Source: Bradyrhizobium viridifuturi
Lineage (GTDB): Bacteria > Pseudomonadota > Alphaproteobacteria > Rhizobiales > Xanthobacteraceae
Assembly: GCF_001238275.1 (NCBI RefSeq)
Contig: NZ_LGTB01000036.1
Location: 1 to 64,000 of the forward strand
Length of the DNA stretch: 64,000 nucleotides
Direction of reading: 5' to 3'
Position numbers and translations under genes: made by a program. Positions 38,655 through 48,225 of the stretch are shown here, one piece after another. The notes under the pieces were generated by a model. The model was not told where the DNA came from, did not search any database, and worked only from the letters and a program-made list of their open reading frames with translations. Each line of letters starts with the position of its first letter. The stretch's first letter is position 1.

Positions 38655-40517
38655 CTAATGGAGGGCACCGCCATAGGCGCTGTGTTGCTTGCACCAGGAC
38701 TCGAAGCTGAGCAAACACCAGATCAGCGCGACATGGTTCGCCTTCTCCTCGAAATGCTCATTCAGAATCCGACGTACGAAGTCGTGCTGGAGCACGCCTC
38801 GCTGTTTGATACGGGATTCCGAGAGTTGCTCCTCGATCCATGAACGCAGAATCCCTCTGTACCAAGATGCGTCCGGAGGACCAAACCCCATCTTGGGCTT
38901 CCGGTAGATCGTATCGGGCACCAGCGGCCGGACGGCTTCGCGGAACAGGATCTTGCCGGTGGAGCCGTCGGACAGCAGGCCCCAGTCCACGCCGAGCAGA
39001 TAGTCGACCAGCTCGTTGTCGAGCAGCGGCACCCTGGTCTCAAGAGAATGCGCCATCGAAAGCTTGTCCTCCAGCGACAGCAGACCCGGAAGATAGGTGG
39101 TCATGTCGACGTGCATGATGACGTCCCAGGGATCCCGCGACGGAACCGAGCCGATCGCGTCGCCGATCGCAGCGAGCGGATCGAATCCTCCAGCGGCGCG
39201 CAAGAACTCCGGCGTAAAGGCATCCTTGATCCTATCCGCCGAGATCGGGACGTTGAGGCTTGCCCGGTAGAGGGCAAAGGCATCACGTGAGGCTGCCTGA
39301 TCTGTGACGCCGGCACGAAGGCGCTGTATCACGCGCTGCATCAGGGATGCTGGCGCAGCCCGCGGCACAATGGCATATCGGCCGACATATCCTCCAGTGA
39401 CTTCGTCACCGCCGGTTCCCGATAGCACGACCTTTGCGTCCTGGGCGACCCGTTGGGCGATCAGATAGTTCACATAGGCCATTCCCATGCGAGGATATTC
39501 TATCGCGCCGACCGTCGCGTCGAGGTGGCGGACCAGCGCATCCTGCGGCACCATCAGCTCGACACGTTCGATGTTGAGCTGCTTGGCGACCTCCCTGGAG
39601 AACTCGCGCTCGTCGACGAACTTATCGACACCAACATTATCGAGATCGAAGATGCACGAATAAGCGCGAACGACCGGGTCGATCTGATGTGCACCCGCCG
39701 TGATCGCCGAACTGTCGATACCGCCCGACAGATACGCCATGACAGGAACGTCCGCAGCCAACTGCCTGCGCAGTGCGGCTTGCAATATCTCGCCGAACTC
39801 GCCCGAGGCCTGGGCCAAGCCGGGCGCGTATTTGCGATGATAGGAGGGCGACCAATAGGTACTGCCCGAACTTCCACTCGCCGCAAATCGTTCGAAGCTA
39901 CCCGGCTTGAGGAGACGAATGCCGCGGAATGGCGTGCGGCCGCCCCAATTGTTCATCAGCGTGAAGTACTCCAGGGTTGCGGACGCATCGAACTGCTTGT
40001 CGATCAATCCGCTGGCGTAGAGCGCACGCACCTCCGAGCCGAACACGAGACCTTTGCCGGGCAGCTCGGCAACGTAGACCGGCTTGATGCCGTATCGGTC
40101 ACGGGCGATGACCAGCTCGCGCTGCCGTTCGTCCCAGATGGCACAGGCGAACATGCCGTTCAGCCTGTTGAACAACCCGTCCTTCCACTGCTCCCAGCCG
40201 TGGACCAGAACTTCGGTGTCCGAGTGATCCGTCGCAAAGACATGGCCGGCCGCCTCGAGCTCCTTTCTGAGCTCGCGATGATTGTAAATCTCGCCATTGA
40301 AGACAACCCATACGGTGCCGTCCTCGTTGCTCATCGGCTGATGGCCCGAGACAAGGTCGACGATCGATAGCCGGCGGAAACCCAACACGACGTCCGGCGA
40401 GGCATAGTAGCCATCATCATCCGGACCGCGGTGCACGATGCTGGCCGTCATGCGGCGGATGCGACCGTCCGCGTCCGGGCAAGAGCCAAAATGCAGGATG
40501 CCTGAAATGCCACACAT
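38655..40517 (-). CDS. AsnB-type glutamine-dependent amidotransferase (asparagine synthetase family) 1
   Basis: The 620-residue protein has an N-terminal Ntn glutaminase domain (nucleophile Cys2 after Met1, RGPDDDGYY, YNGEIYNHRELR) and a synthetase domain with pyrophosphate loop SGGIDSS (264-270). In polysaccharide loci such proteins (P. aeruginosa WbpS, Bordetella WbmI) amidate uronic acid residues rather than aspartate. Given the diacetamido-uronic acid genes, that role is more likely than asparagine synthesis. It overlaps no neighbour and lies between a glycosyltransferase and a methyltransferase gene. Confidence 0.85.
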   Translation of the reverse strand: MCGISGILHFGSCPDADGRIRRMTASIVHRGPDDDGYYASPDVVLGFRRLSIVDLVSGHQPMSNEDGTVWVVFNGEIYNHRELRKELEAAGHVFATDHSDTEVLVHGWEQWKDGLFNRLNGMFACAIWDERQRELVIARDRYGIKPVYVAELPGKGLVFGSEVRALYASGLIDKQFDASATLEYFTLMNNWGGRTPFRGIRLLKPGSFERFAASGSSGSTYWSPSYHRKYAPGLAQASGEFGEILQAALRRQLAADVPVMAYLSGGIDSSAITAGAHQIDPVVRAYSCIFDLDNVGVDKFVDEREFSREVAKQLNIERVELMVPQDALVRHLDATVGAIEYPRMGMAYVNYLIAQRVAQDAKVVLSGTGGDEVTGGYVGRYAIVPRAAPASLMQRVIQRLRAGVTDQAASRDAFALYRASLNVPISADRIKDAFTPEFLRAAGGFDPLAAIGDAIGSVPSRDPWDVIMHVDMTTYLPGLLSLEDKLSMAHSLETRVPLLDNELVDYLLGVDWGLLSDGSTGKILFREAVRPLVPDTIYRKPKMGFGPPDASWYRGILRSWIEEQLSESRIKQRGVLQHDFVRRILNEHFEEKANHVALIWCLLSFESWCKQHSAYGGALH

Positions 40518-40523
40518 CTGAAT

Positions 40524-41657
40524 CTACCCGACCTCGACGCCCGCCGGCGCCAGCACAAACGTACTGTCGGGGCTGCGATAGGCCTCGATCATTGCCCCGG
40601 CAATGTGGTCAGGATCGTGCCATCGCTCGACATAACGGCGAGACCGCTTTCCCAGCTCGGTCCACTCGGCCCGGCGCTCAAGAATGGCCGCAAGATCTTC
40701 CGTGAGCCGCGCGGGATCGACGTTCAGGATCGCAAGATCATCGCGCATGGCCGGCGGGATGAATTGCAGGTCGCTTTCCCTGACGTAGCAAACCACCGGC
40801 TTTCCCATCGCCATCATCTCGACGGCAAAGCCGCCGTACCAACCCGCAAGCACCTGGTCAATGGCAAGATCGGCTGACCTGTAGATCGCCATCGCCTCTT
40901 CATGGGTCTTCTTTTCGACCAGGATCAGCTCAAAGTCGAACCGCGATTTCAGACGTTCCAGTGCGTCGAGTATCATCTGGGTGCCCTTGATACTCGCATC
41001 ACTCGGCGCGTGGACGATCCTTGGTCTGCCTTCGGCGCGGGGATACTCGGGCGAGAAATGACCGATCTCCACATTGGCGTAAGGGAGAAACTGCCCGCCC
41101 GGAACGACGTGCCCCAGTTCCGGATTGAGATAGAACACGCGGTCGAACAGCGGCAGCACACGATCGATCAGGCGGGACCGGCGCGCATCCAGCGACGCGA
41201 CGCAGGTTTCATAGGCTGAGCAACGCCCGCTCGCGCACATGGTCCATCGATTTCGTCGATTGCCCTCCCCCGCGAGCCGTGCGTCGCATCCCTGCAGGGT
41301 CATGAACCTCTTCTTGCCCAACCCCCTGGCCAGCTGGAGATCGATCGTCACGAGCCGATTCAGCAGCGGCCCCATCCGGCCCACGCCCTCGAACGCGTAG
41401 CCCGGATACAGGAACGTCGTTCCAAAATAGTAGTGGAGCACGTCGTAGCGAAGCAGCGCGGACAATCCGAACCACGCGCTTCTGGCCATTTTCTGAAATT
41501 CGGTTGCGGTGTCGTCATACAGCACCCTGTCGGCCGGATAGCGAAACCAGGTCCCGCTGCGAACGACCAGGTCGCTGCTGTTTCCACGCCTGCGCTCGGC
41601 ACGCGAGAGTGACCAGGGCTGATTGCCGATATTGAAGGGACCGTGAAGGATTTTCAT
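40524..41657 (-). CDS. Glycosyltransferase with cysteine cluster (GT4-like)
   Basis: From ATG 41657 (MKILHGPFNIG) it has 377 residues. The C-terminal half resembles a GT-B fold domain, with GWYGGFAVEMMAMGKPVV around the nucleotide-sugar pocket. A central segment carries four cysteines (QGCD, TMCASGRCS, ETC), suggesting a bound metal or disulfide. The C-terminal half resembles the proteins at 43287-44738 and 48226-49686. The acceptor and donor sugars are unknown. It is followed 6 bases later by the first asnB-like gene. Confidence 0.8.
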   Translation of the reverse strand: MKILHGPFNIGNQPWSLSRAERRRGNSSDLVVRSGTWFRYPADRVLYDDTATEFQKMARSAWFGLSALLRYDVLHYYFGTTFLYPGYAFEGVGRMGPLLNRLVTIDLQLARGLGKKRFMTLQGCDARLAGEGNRRNRWTMCASGRCSAYETCVASLDARRSRLIDRVLPLFDRVFYLNPELGHVVPGGQFLPYANVEIGHFSPEYPRAEGRPRIVHAPSDASIKGTQMILDALERLKSRFDFELILVEKKTHEEAMAIYRSADLAIDQVLAGWYGGFAVEMMAMGKPVVCYVRESDLQFIPPAMRDDLAILNVDPARLTEDLAAILERRAEWTELGKRSRRYVERWHDPDHIAGAMIEAYRSPDSTFVLAPAGVEVG

Positions 41658-41687
41658 CTTGTTACGCAAATATGCCGAGCTGCGCCG

Positions 41688-43234
41688 TTAGCTTCGGCGA
41701 TCACCATGGTGCCCACCAGCGGCTTCGATCTGCCGTTGATATGCAGTCAATTGCAACTCGACGATTCTCGCCGCGGAGTGATACTGCCGGATCCACTCTG
41801 CACTGGCAGCGCCGATCCCATGCCGGTCGTCCCGATCGGTCACGATCCTGCGAAGCGCGTCGCTATCTCACTCTCCGTCGATGCCGAAAGGATGGGCGGA
41901 GCTTCGGAGAAGAAATCCCTGGCCATGCCCGAATCCACATTCGTGATAACGCGCCTTCCGAGCGCCAGCGCTTCGAAGGTGATTCCACCGAATGACGGGA
42001 GGACGAACTGATCCAGCACGGCGTGGCTGCGAAGATATGTTCTCCAAAGCTCCGGTTTGCGCATCGGCGCAAGCCACTCCACCCTGTTGTCCAGATCCAG
42101 GCTCCGTATCAGCTCCCGTGAGGCGTCGAGGTCGCGTCCCCAGGCGATCATCGCAAGTTGCAGCGCCGGCGCCTGCTGCGCCACGCTCGCAAAGGCGCGG
42201 ATCAACCGGTCATTGCCCTTCACCAGGCTGGGGTCCGCGTCGCGCCAATCATGGCGGGTCGGGTGAAACACAACGACAGCATCGTCGGGAGGGCGTATCG
42301 CGCTATTCTGTTTCCCGAATTCAATCAGCTTCGTATCGTCGAAGGCATGCGGAAGCGGCGTGATCCGATCCGGCGGCACGCCAAGCCGTCGCGCGGCAGG
42401 CACGCAATCGATGTTGGTGACGAAGACGTGGTCGGCTCCGAGGAACACGGTGGCGGTCAGCCGCCCGAGGCTATCGTCCTGAAACGGAAGCGCCCGCAAC
42501 GTTCCATGCTCATATCCAAAGTAAGGGCGCCGGGCGAGCAGCGGCCAGGCACCATCGGTTGCGTAGGCCTGGACGACGTCAAACTGACCCAGCAGGCCGA
42601 TGAGCGGCGCGAGCCGCGCCCGATAGCTGGCGAAATCGGCAGCGCTCGGCGGCGAAGCCGGCGCGCTGCCTTGCCGCCACACAGCCGCAAGCCGCATCTG
42701 CTCCGGATCATCCTTTGCCAACACGCGCCGCAGGAAGAGATCGCGGGCCATCGCAGGCGACCTGCGAATCCGCCGTGCTATCTTCTGGCCAAGACGGGTC
42801 GCGCGGGCGGCCACCGTCTGCCCGCTCACGGACTCCCGGGCGCGATCCAGTGCGCTTCGAATTTCATCGGCCAGGTCCGACTGCCCGCCAACCTCGGCGG
42901 CAATCATCGAGCAACACAGCTTCAGAGGCCCGGAGGCAAACCACCGCGGCCGCTGGTAGCCCCCGAGATTGACCTTGGTCCACTCAGGAAAGAACGGATC
43001 TCCGAGGTCCCCCTCGAATGCCGCCTCCTCCCATTCAGGGCAAGCCATGATGTGATAATTTTCGTAGGCGATGACATAGGCATCGATGCCGTGCTGGCGT
43101 TGGATCCTGGCATTGTTGAACGCATTGTTCGCAATGTTGCCGAGGTGCAGCACGCGCAAAGCCCGCCCGTGCTCTTGCTGAAAACGCCGATGCCAATCGA
43201 CGCCTTGCGGCTGCGGCGGTAGCGAAGACATCAT
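41688..43234 (-). CDS. Large glycosyltransferase-like protein A2, apparent C-terminal frameshift
   Basis: The frame opens at ATG 43234 (MMSSLPPQPQ) and runs to a TGA at 41840. Its C-terminus breaks off at EIATRFAGS. In the next frame the sequence continues as LRRIVTDRDDR...WIRQYHSAARIVELQLTAY, which aligns with the C-terminus of the paralogue at 46201-48168 (MREVIQDPLD...WMSTYHSAERIVALQCKAY). One extra G near 41857 (ACGCGC to ACGGCGC) restores about 516 residues ending at TAA 41688. The N-terminal LRVLHLGNIANNAFNNARIQRQ is shared with that paralogue. The role is a polysaccharide glycosyltransferase. Confidence 0.82.
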
Positions 43235-43286
43235 TGCGGCGGAGGCGTCCACCGACGTCACCGGAAGCGCCCTTGCGGTTCGGTCA

Positions 43287-44738
43287 TCAGGGAATCGTCC
43301 TCGCCAGCGCGCCGAGATCGTCCGGAGCAGACTGCCTCGTGACCTGGAACGGATGTTCCCAATTCCCGGCGACAGGAATGGCGTTGCGGCGAGCTTCTTC
43401 CTGATCCTGGGCGACCCGAATACGGGCAACCACGATCGGAGGGAAGTCCGCAGTCTCTCGATAGAGCTGACCAAGTCGTGCAGCGATGGCGGAGATGCCG
43501 TGCCACCGCTCGACATAGCGCCGTCCCTGCTCGCCGATCCTACGAAGGCGCTCTCGATTGCGAAGGATCCACAGCAATGCCTGCTCGAGCTCGTCCGGGG
43601 TTGCGTTGATGATCGGGCATTCCTCCGGTGCCTCGACCAGATCCGGACTTCTGACGAAGCTCAGGACCGGCTTGCCAAGCGCCATCGCTTCGAGCGCGGT
43701 GTAGCCGTAGGCGCCGCCGATGAACTGATCCGCCACGATGTCGGATTGCGCAAAAAGCTCGATCACCTGGCTGTTCGGCACCCCCTGGATCTTGCAATAT
43801 TCGATATCGTATCCCTGCAGCTTCAGCCGGTCGATCGTTCGCTCCAGGTATTTCGAGCCCTTGAAGTGCGTGTGATTTGGCGCGTGCGCGATGCGAAGCG
43901 GACCGGATGGCACGTTCGGGAGAACCGCATTCAACCGATCCAGATCGAGCGGCCAATAGTTGATATGCTTTGCCGTCGGCATGTAGGTAAGCATGTCACC
44001 CAGAGAGACCAGGGCCGTCACGTTCCTGGCCACTTCGGAAATGTAGCGCCGAGCCTCTGCGTCGTGACACGTGCAGTATTTCGGCGGTTCCGTACAATCG
44101 ACGCAGAAATTCCATTTGCCGAGCGCCAGGGTCGCCTGCCGGGTGCGAACATCGGCGCCATACGCATAGATATAGACCCGCTTGCGAGCCCGTCGCAGCG
44201 CGGCAAGCTCCTCAAAACTGATCTGCAGACGCTCCGTCGAATCCAGCAGCCCGCGGTCAGCGAAGAAGTGAAACACGTCATATCGCATCAGGGCCCACGC
44301 GAGCACCACGCGCTGGAATGCGGATCCGAAACCATACCTAAATGCCAGACTGTACGGGCGATGTAGATCCAGATCGAAGCGCGACGTGATGACGTAGGTT
44401 ACGTAGACGAGCGAGGTCGATCGAAAGCCGAGCATCTGATCTGCCCTGGCTTTGAGCTCCAGGGTCAGGATCGGCGTCACGCCCCACAAGGTCCTGGGTC
44501 GTCCGCGCCACAGCCGTGCGACTCCGGCTATGGGAGCGGCGTAGATCGCAAGCTTTAGAATGACGATCGAAATTGCAGCGGCGAGCAGCCTGAGCAGCTT
44601 CAGCGGCAACGCCTGCAATTTGCGGCGCACCATGGCTCCCCGGCCCGGCGATCTCGCGATCGACCAGGTCGTGAGCATCCAGACTCGAACGCTCCGCGGC
44701 AACACGCGCCGCGCGAGCGATCTTAGTCGATCCTTCAT
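43287..44738 (-). CDS. Glycosyltransferase B2 with conserved CxxC-CxC motif
   Basis: The start at ATG 44738 overlaps the preceding stop (ATGA), giving 483 residues. A hydrophobic stretch near the N-terminus (LLRLLAAAISIVILKLAIYAA) may anchor it to the membrane. Cys212, 215, 222 and 224 form C-x2-C-x6-C-x-C after LGKWNF, a pattern shared with the protein at 48226-49686. The C-terminal domain shows APNHTHFKG and LEAMALGKPV, as in GT-B enzymes. It forms a pair (B then A) with the downstream A2 gene. Confidence 0.8.
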   Translation of the reverse strand: MKDRLRSLARRVLPRSVRVWMLTTWSIARSPGRGAMVRRKLQALPLKLLRLLAAAISIVILKLAIYAAPIAGVARLWRGRPRTLWGVTPILTLELKARADQMLGFRSTSLVYVTYVITSRFDLDLHRPYSLAFRYGFGSAFQRVVLAWALMRYDVFHFFADRGLLDSTERLQISFEELAALRRARKRVYIYAYGADVRTRQATLALGKWNFCVDCTEPPKYCTCHDAEARRYISEVARNVTALVSLGDMLTYMPTAKHINYWPLDLDRLNAVLPNVPSGPLRIAHAPNHTHFKGSKYLERTIDRLKLQGYDIEYCKIQGVPNSQVIELFAQSDIVADQFIGGAYGYTALEAMALGKPVLSFVRSPDLVEAPEECPIINATPDELEQALLWILRNRERLRRIGEQGRRYVERWHGISAIAARLGQLYRETADFPPIVVARIRVAQDQEEARRNAIPVAGNWEHPFQVTRQSAPDDLGALARTIP

Positions 44739-46153
44739 TGCGCGGATCCGCGTTGCGGCGGCTTTTTTGGAGACAGGCTGTCGTAGAGCGAAACGACCTT
44801 CTGCCACTCCGACCTTGCATCGAGCTTTGCGAGGGTCGTCCGCGTGCTCGCCCTGAAGGCGGCCCGGAGCTGCTTATCCTGGACCATGCGGTTGATCGAT
44901 TCCGCGATGGAACGGGGATTGTAGGGATCGAACGTCAATCCAACCGCGTTCTCCTCGACAAGACGCTTCGCCTCCGCATATTGCGCAACGAGGACAGGAA
45001 GATCGGCGGCCAGGTATTCGAAAATCTTGTTGGGGAGCGCAAAGGTGAAGTTGCGGCACAGCGCCGGCAATGTCCAAATGCCGGCATCGGCCCCGCGGGC
45101 GGCCGCGACAACGTCCTTCGACGGCACCGGCGGAGCAAGCACCACCCTGCCTTCCACGCCGACGCGCTGAGCCAATGCCAGATAATCGGGCCCGAACAGA
45201 TCCAGAGAAGGACCCCGGATGACGAAAACACACTCGGGTGCATAGGAAAGGGATTCAATGATCGGTTCGATCAGGCGCGTCGGGCCAGTCCCTCCCTGCC
45301 ATAGCAGCACGAAGGTCGATTCCGGCAGCCCCAGTTGCTGCTTCAGCGGCGGATACTCGCGCGACGGCGTGACCGCGATATCCGGAATGTTACGGACCAC
45401 GACGGGACGGCTGCCGCCGAGTTCGGCCTTCATCGCATCCGCGATCGAGTCACACACCGTGATGGTGGCCGACGCCTCGTTGAGACAACGAACTTCCAGC
45501 TCCTGAAGCGCCCGCTTCCACTCCGGCGGATACGGCGCCCAGGCGGACTGCTTCGTGCTCCAATGAACATTCTCCGAAAACCACTCATGAAAGTCGACGA
45601 CGAGGTGCGCGCCGCGGTACTTTGCGGCCGCCATCGCGGCATAGGCGGTGGAGAGATCATGCGCATGGAACGCAAATGGCTTCCTCTTCACCGCTTCCAG
45701 GTAGAGCTGTTCCGCAATGTACCCCGGCTGCTCGCTCATGAACGTCGCTGCCGTCCAATCGGCGTGCCGAATATGGACGCGCGGTCCCCAATCAAGATTG
45801 AAGGTCGCCCCTGCCCCCTTCGTGGGCTCGGGACAGATCACCGTGACGTCATATCCGGCGGCGCCGAGCGCGCGGGCTTCTCTTTCAACCCGGGGATCCA
45901 CACGCAGGTCGGAGACGACGAGCATCACCACCTCGCGACCAGAGGCAGATCTGCCGATCTGTCTGTTTCGCGATATCGCGTCGGCCGCATCGGACATCTT
46001 CGGGATTCGCGCCTGCATGAACTGCGCGCGGCGGACCACGAGCTGTGAGACCAACGCATTCCACCGGCCAAAGCCGAAATAGAATACAGGCCGCAGCGCG
46101 CGGAAAAGCGGAGGATACTGCTTGATGAAAGATGAGATCTGCTTGAGCATCAT
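44735..46153 (-). CDS. GT4-family glycosyltransferase
   Basis: The 472-residue protein has a basic, hydrophobic N-terminus and a GT4-type GT-B fold. REVVMLVVSDLRVDPRVER opens the first Rossmann domain, HAHDLSTAY follows, and the C-terminal domain has PNKIFEYLAADLPVLVA (the E-x7-E-like region). Two start ATGs (46153, 46150) are adjacent. It sits between the two interleaved paralogue pairs and does not itself share their cysteine pattern. Confidence 0.85.
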   Translation of the reverse strand: MMLKQISSFIKQYPPLFRALRPVFYFGFGRWNALVSQLVVRRAQFMQARIPKMSDAADAISRNRQIGRSASGREVVMLVVSDLRVDPRVEREARALGAAGYDVTVICPEPTKGAGATFNLDWGPRVHIRHADWTAATFMSEQPGYIAEQLYLEAVKRKPFAFHAHDLSTAYAAMAAAKYRGAHLVVDFHEWFSENVHWSTKQSAWAPYPPEWKRALQELEVRCLNEASATITVCDSIADAMKAELGGSRPVVVRNIPDIAVTPSREYPPLKQQLGLPESTFVLLWQGGTGPTRLIEPIIESLSYAPECVFVIRGPSLDLFGPDYLALAQRVGVEGRVVLAPPVPSKDVVAAARGADAGIWTLPALCRNFTFALPNKIFEYLAADLPVLVAQYAEAKRLVEENAVGLTFDPYNPRSIAESINRMVQDKQLRAAFRASTRTTLAKLDARSEWQKVVSLYDSLSPKKPPQRGSAQ

Positions 46154-46200
46154 TCTGTGGCAACTCTAGGAAATCAGCATCGGAGTCGCGGGAAACGCCA

Positions 46201-48168
46201 TCACCACTGCCCCGCGAGCAAATTGCTGTACGCCTTGCACTGGAGAGCAACGATTCTTTCCGCGGAATGGTAGGTCGACATCCATTGCGAAGCGGCTGCA
46301 CCCCGGCCCTGGGAATCGAGAGGATCCTGGATGACTTCCCGCATCCGGCCGGCACAGTCGGCGACGTTGCCGGCCGCGAGCAGCGGCGGCTCCTGACCGA
46401 AGAACAACGCGGTCTGTTGCCGGTCGATGGCCGAGATAAGCCGGACACCCAACGCCATCGTCTCGAACCCGACGCCGCCGAGCGCCGGAACGACGAATTG
46501 ATCAACCACCGCATGCGATACGCAGTAGCGCTGCCACAGCTCCCGCTTCGACATGGTCGGAACCCATTCAACCAGCTCGGACAGGCCCAGTTCGTCGATC
46601 AACGCCTTGCTGTCCGCGACCTCCTGGCCCCATTCGACGAACACGAGCTTGAAGTTTCTCGTCTCCCGCGCAACTTCAGCCGCGGCCCGGATGATGACAT
46701 CATTGCCCTTCTGCCAGGATGAATTCCCCAGCTTCCAATGGTGGCGGGACGGACTAAAGAAGATCACCGGCCCGGTCGTCGGGGGCTTTAGCTCCGGGTG
46801 CGCTTCGCGGAATGCGCGCAACTTGTGATTGTCGAACGCGTGCGGAAGGTAGACGACCTTGTCCTTCGCCAGCCCCAGGCGTTCGACCGACGGCAGGACA
46901 TCTGAATTGGTTACAAAGACTGCGGGCGCGCGCTGAAACGAGATCCGGCAGATCAAGCCGGTCAGATTGTTCTCGAACGGGATTTCGCGCAGCGTTCCGT
47001 GCTCGTAGCAGCTGAAGTTCTTGACGCCGTTCATCATCGGTATCAGTCCGTCGATCGCATATCCCTGGATGATGTCATAGTGCAGCAGGACATCTTCGAA
47101 CGGCTTTGGATGTATCGTTACATACTCTTCGCGATAACGAAGTGACTGACCGTCAAGTTCGGCGGGATCCCTCCTGATTTCATCGAGCAGCGTTTCGATT
47201 TCCTTCGCCCGCGTCACCGGTTCGGACATCGATCGCGCCACGCAGCCGGATTCCGAGACCGGGACGAACTTGAGCATGACCCGCTCGAGCAGCGCCAGGA
47301 AGCTGTGGGTCAGCGAACGGGCGAGCGAAGACGATCGCTCCCGCAATCCGCCGGTGCGCAGCCAGCGAACATCTTCCCGCAGGGCCCCGAGTGCGGCTCG
47401 AGCCTCCGCATCGGCCTGCGGACCTCGGCGCGCAATCCACAACCAAGCGGCAGCCGAGATTTTGTCCAGCCAGCTCGCTTCGAATTCGCCCGTCTTGCCC
47501 TCGCGTCCGAGCACGCCGTTTGCCACGAACGTGCCCAGCCATATTCTGTACAGGCTAAGCGGCTGCCTGGTCCCTTGCGACGACCGACCGGGTCCGCTGA
47601 GCCAGAGCAGGAATCTCAGATGCTGGGGAACATACTTGGCAAGGAAACCCGCATCGTCGCCGGAACGGGCGTCCTGAAGAGCCGTCAACTCCAGCTCCAG
47701 CCATTTCAGATATGCCGTCGTTTGCCAACCTGCATTCTTGGCGCGAAGGTATTCAATGCAAAGCGCGGATGGACCTTGAACAAACCAGCGAGGCCGCTTC
47801 CATCCCTTCAAGCTGGTCGCCCACCAATCCGGCTTGAAATGATCCTGCCCCAGCGCCGAGGATCCTTCCTGCAGCGCACCGTCCTCCCACTCGGGACAGC
47901 CCATGATGTGGTAATAATTGTAGCAGAGCACGTCCGCCTGGATGCCGAGCTGCCGCTGAATCCGGGCATTGTTGTAGGCATTGTTGGCGATGTTGCCGAT
48001 GTGAAGAACCCGAAGCGGTCGCCCCATTCTTCGCTGGAAGTCGTCGACCAGACGCAATGCGCGTTCGTTTTCAGCCTCGATCGCGCGTGTCGCGTCGGTT
48101 GGGCTCAAGGGGCTCTCGAGCCGCGCTTCGACGTAGGAAACTGACATTGGTTCAGGCGCTCCGCGCAT
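46201..48168 (-). CDS. Large glycosyltransferase-like protein A1
   Basis: The 655-residue protein shares LRVLHIGNIANNAYNNARIQRQ (about 53-74) and a C-terminal GT-B domain (FVVPALGGVGFETMALG) with A2. The region between (about 140-330) is variable, longer here by about 100 residues, and includes helices with no recognised domain. The start is ATG 48168, with ATG 48147 as an alternative. No cysteine cluster is present. It is probably a processive or membrane-associated glycosyltransferase of the polysaccharide locus. Confidence 0.75.
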   Translation of the reverse strand: MRGAPEPMSVSYVEARLESPLSPTDATRAIEAENERALRLVDDFQRRMGRPLRVLHIGNIANNAYNNARIQRQLGIQADVLCYNYYHIMGCPEWEDGALQEGSSALGQDHFKPDWWATSLKGWKRPRWFVQGPSALCIEYLRAKNAGWQTTAYLKWLELELTALQDARSGDDAGFLAKYVPQHLRFLLWLSGPGRSSQGTRQPLSLYRIWLGTFVANGVLGREGKTGEFEASWLDKISAAAWLWIARRGPQADAEARAALGALREDVRWLRTGGLRERSSSLARSLTHSFLALLERVMLKFVPVSESGCVARSMSEPVTRAKEIETLLDEIRRDPAELDGQSLRYREEYVTIHPKPFEDVLLHYDIIQGYAIDGLIPMMNGVKNFSCYEHGTLREIPFENNLTGLICRISFQRAPAVFVTNSDVLPSVERLGLAKDKVVYLPHAFDNHKLRAFREAHPELKPPTTGPVIFFSPSRHHWKLGNSSWQKGNDVIIRAAAEVARETRNFKLVFVEWGQEVADSKALIDELGLSELVEWVPTMSKRELWQRYCVSHAVVDQFVVPALGGVGFETMALGVRLISAIDRQQTALFFGQEPPLLAAGNVADCAGRMREVIQDPLDSQGRGAAASQWMSTYHSAERIVALQCKAYSNLLAGQW

Positions 48169-48225
48169 GAGCGACGCGCCGGCAAAGCCAGTTCGGATTT
48201 TCGGGCATGGATCGCTTTGACGGCA

